Shown here: piece by piece, positions 63,298 through 64,000 of the stretch
How the letters are laid out: each line of letters begins with the position of its first letter
Numbering within the stretch: position 1 is the stretch's first letter
Origin: Oenanthe sinensis
Taxonomy: Eukaryota > Streptophyta > Magnoliopsida > Apiales > Apiaceae
Direction: 5' to 3'
Assembly (NCBI GenBank): GCA_028671895.1
Contig: CM053810.1
Span: 59,149,501 to 59,213,500 of the forward strand
DNA: 64,000 bases
Notes under the pieces: generated by a model
Told to the model about the DNA's origin: nothing
Database searches by the model: none
Seen by the model: the letters and a program-made list of their open reading frames with translations, nothing else
Position numbers and translations under genes: made by a program

Positions 63298-63824
63298 TTA
63301 GGTGCAGTGAGCTGGACGGAAAGCCAGTGGACCAGCAGCATAAACCAGAGCTTCATACTTGTTCTCATAAACCAATCTCTTGTTTTCGTAACGAAGCGTA
63401 GCGCCATTGATCCCGTAATTCACATTTGTGAGAATGTTGCAACTTTCATGAGGTGATGAAACAAGTTTTACATGACTGAACAGGATGATTCAATAACATG
63501 TGATTCATCTTATATCCATTTAGCTCTGCATAGAAATAACCTTATGTATCTGTTTCAACTTTCAAATGTCTTGTAATAGCTGACACGGTTCTTGTAGCTT
63601 TCGCTAATAACGCTAACATTTGCTCTAGAAATTGGTTGGCCTCTAGTAAGCGACCATGATCCGAACTTGTTACAGCTCTGGCAGTACACCATTCCCTCAA
63701 CAACTACGTTCACGAATTTCATTTTCGATGATTCGTTTTGGATTTCTTTAGAAGCTGAAACGAATGGAAAGGCGACTAAGACCAAGAGTGTGGCGAGGCA
63801 TGCTAGTTGGATCATTCTTGCCAT
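63298..63824 (-). pseudogene. Broken Ole e 1/extensin-family secreted protein gene
   Basis: ATG 63822-63824 opens a clear signal peptide (MARMIQLACLATLLVLVAFP) followed by VEGMVYCQSCNKFGSWSL, the Ole e 1 domain start. The domain continues in other frames: GYFYAELNGYKMNHM, then VKLVSSPHESCN, NYGINGATLRYENKR and GPLAFRPAHCT with TAA at 63298-63300. Three breaks separate the parts: a one-base shift near 63556, a TAA at 63542-63544 and a two-base loss near 63470. The distances are too short for introns. The conserved Cys in the AxVxVxCK segment is also Ser. A TATA box upstream is intact. Members are small secreted cell-wall-associated proteins. It could still be transcribed. Confidence 0.8.
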
Positions 63825-63863
63825 GTTAACCAAGGAGAGAGTATAACTGGTGAGGGTCTTTAA

Positions 63864-63870
63864 CTTTATA
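63864..63870 (-). promoter_or_regulatory. TATA box of the Ole e 1-type pseudogene
   Basis: Minus-strand TATAAAG about 40 bp upstream of the ATG, with CCAAT about 15 bp further upstream. The promoter therefore looks preserved although the coding part is broken. Confidence 0.5.
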
Positions 63871-64000
63871 CACTGAGATTGGTTTGTTAGATTAAAGAAC
63901 TTATACTATATATACGCAATTACAATGACACAACAATGTGATATGTTTTAGGTAAATGGGAACTTGATCAAACTCTGTGATGAACGTGGGAGGCTGGGAG

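Overview
The window is nuclear DNA of a flowering plant, most likely a eudicot. It is AT-rich, its genes have GT-AG introns, and it carries plant-specific families (ATL-like RING-H2, BAHD acyltransferase, plant U-box, plastid UGP3, Ole e 1) plus nested plant retrotransposons. I cannot name the species; an asterid such as an Apiaceae member is only a guess.

Left part (1-10.7 kb): a two-exon gene for the 25-residue ribosomal protein eL41 (1585-1776, minus), easily missed because neither exon is a usable ORF. Two tandem-duplicate RING-H2 membrane proteins follow (4773-5201 and 8284-8736, both minus). Small non-autonomous DNA transposons lie between and around them: three copies of one hAT-type family (2310, 6717, 9514; a fourth sits at 62526), a Harbinger-like element with a half-copy behind it, and another weaker MITE.

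Middle (10.7-32.9 kb): a nested transposon pile. A LINE-type RNase H domain is split into an N-terminal half (10705-10980) and a C-terminal half (32676-32867), 21.7 kb apart. Between them lie about 4 kb of an unidentified element ending in GGGCGTCACA, a 10.8-kb Sirevirus-like Ty1/copia element (11703-22481, plus, 5-bp TSD CTCGG, two 1901-bp LTRs that look identical, decayed pol), and a 7.0-kb copia element (23175-30180, minus, TSD TATGT) whose gag-pol is broken by a UAG and by a 25-bp duplication. The second element lacks a tRNA-Met primer site. Its primer-site position instead carries 17 nt perfectly complementary to its own LTR, which suggests self-priming.

Right part (33-64 kb): a BAHD acyltransferase (33320-34648, minus); about 8 kb without a recognisable gene; an intronless U-box/ARM E3 ligase (42842-44881, plus); plastid UDP-glucose pyrophosphorylase UGP3 (46019-57369, minus), which I resolve into 17 exons and 849 aa; the mitochondrial Omp85 protein SAM50 (58282-62269, minus, 4 exons, 517 aa); and a broken Ole e 1-type secreted protein gene (63298-63824, minus). 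The neighbours show no shared pathway. They are ordinary single plant genes separated by transposon debris, and several insertions lie inside UGP3 introns.
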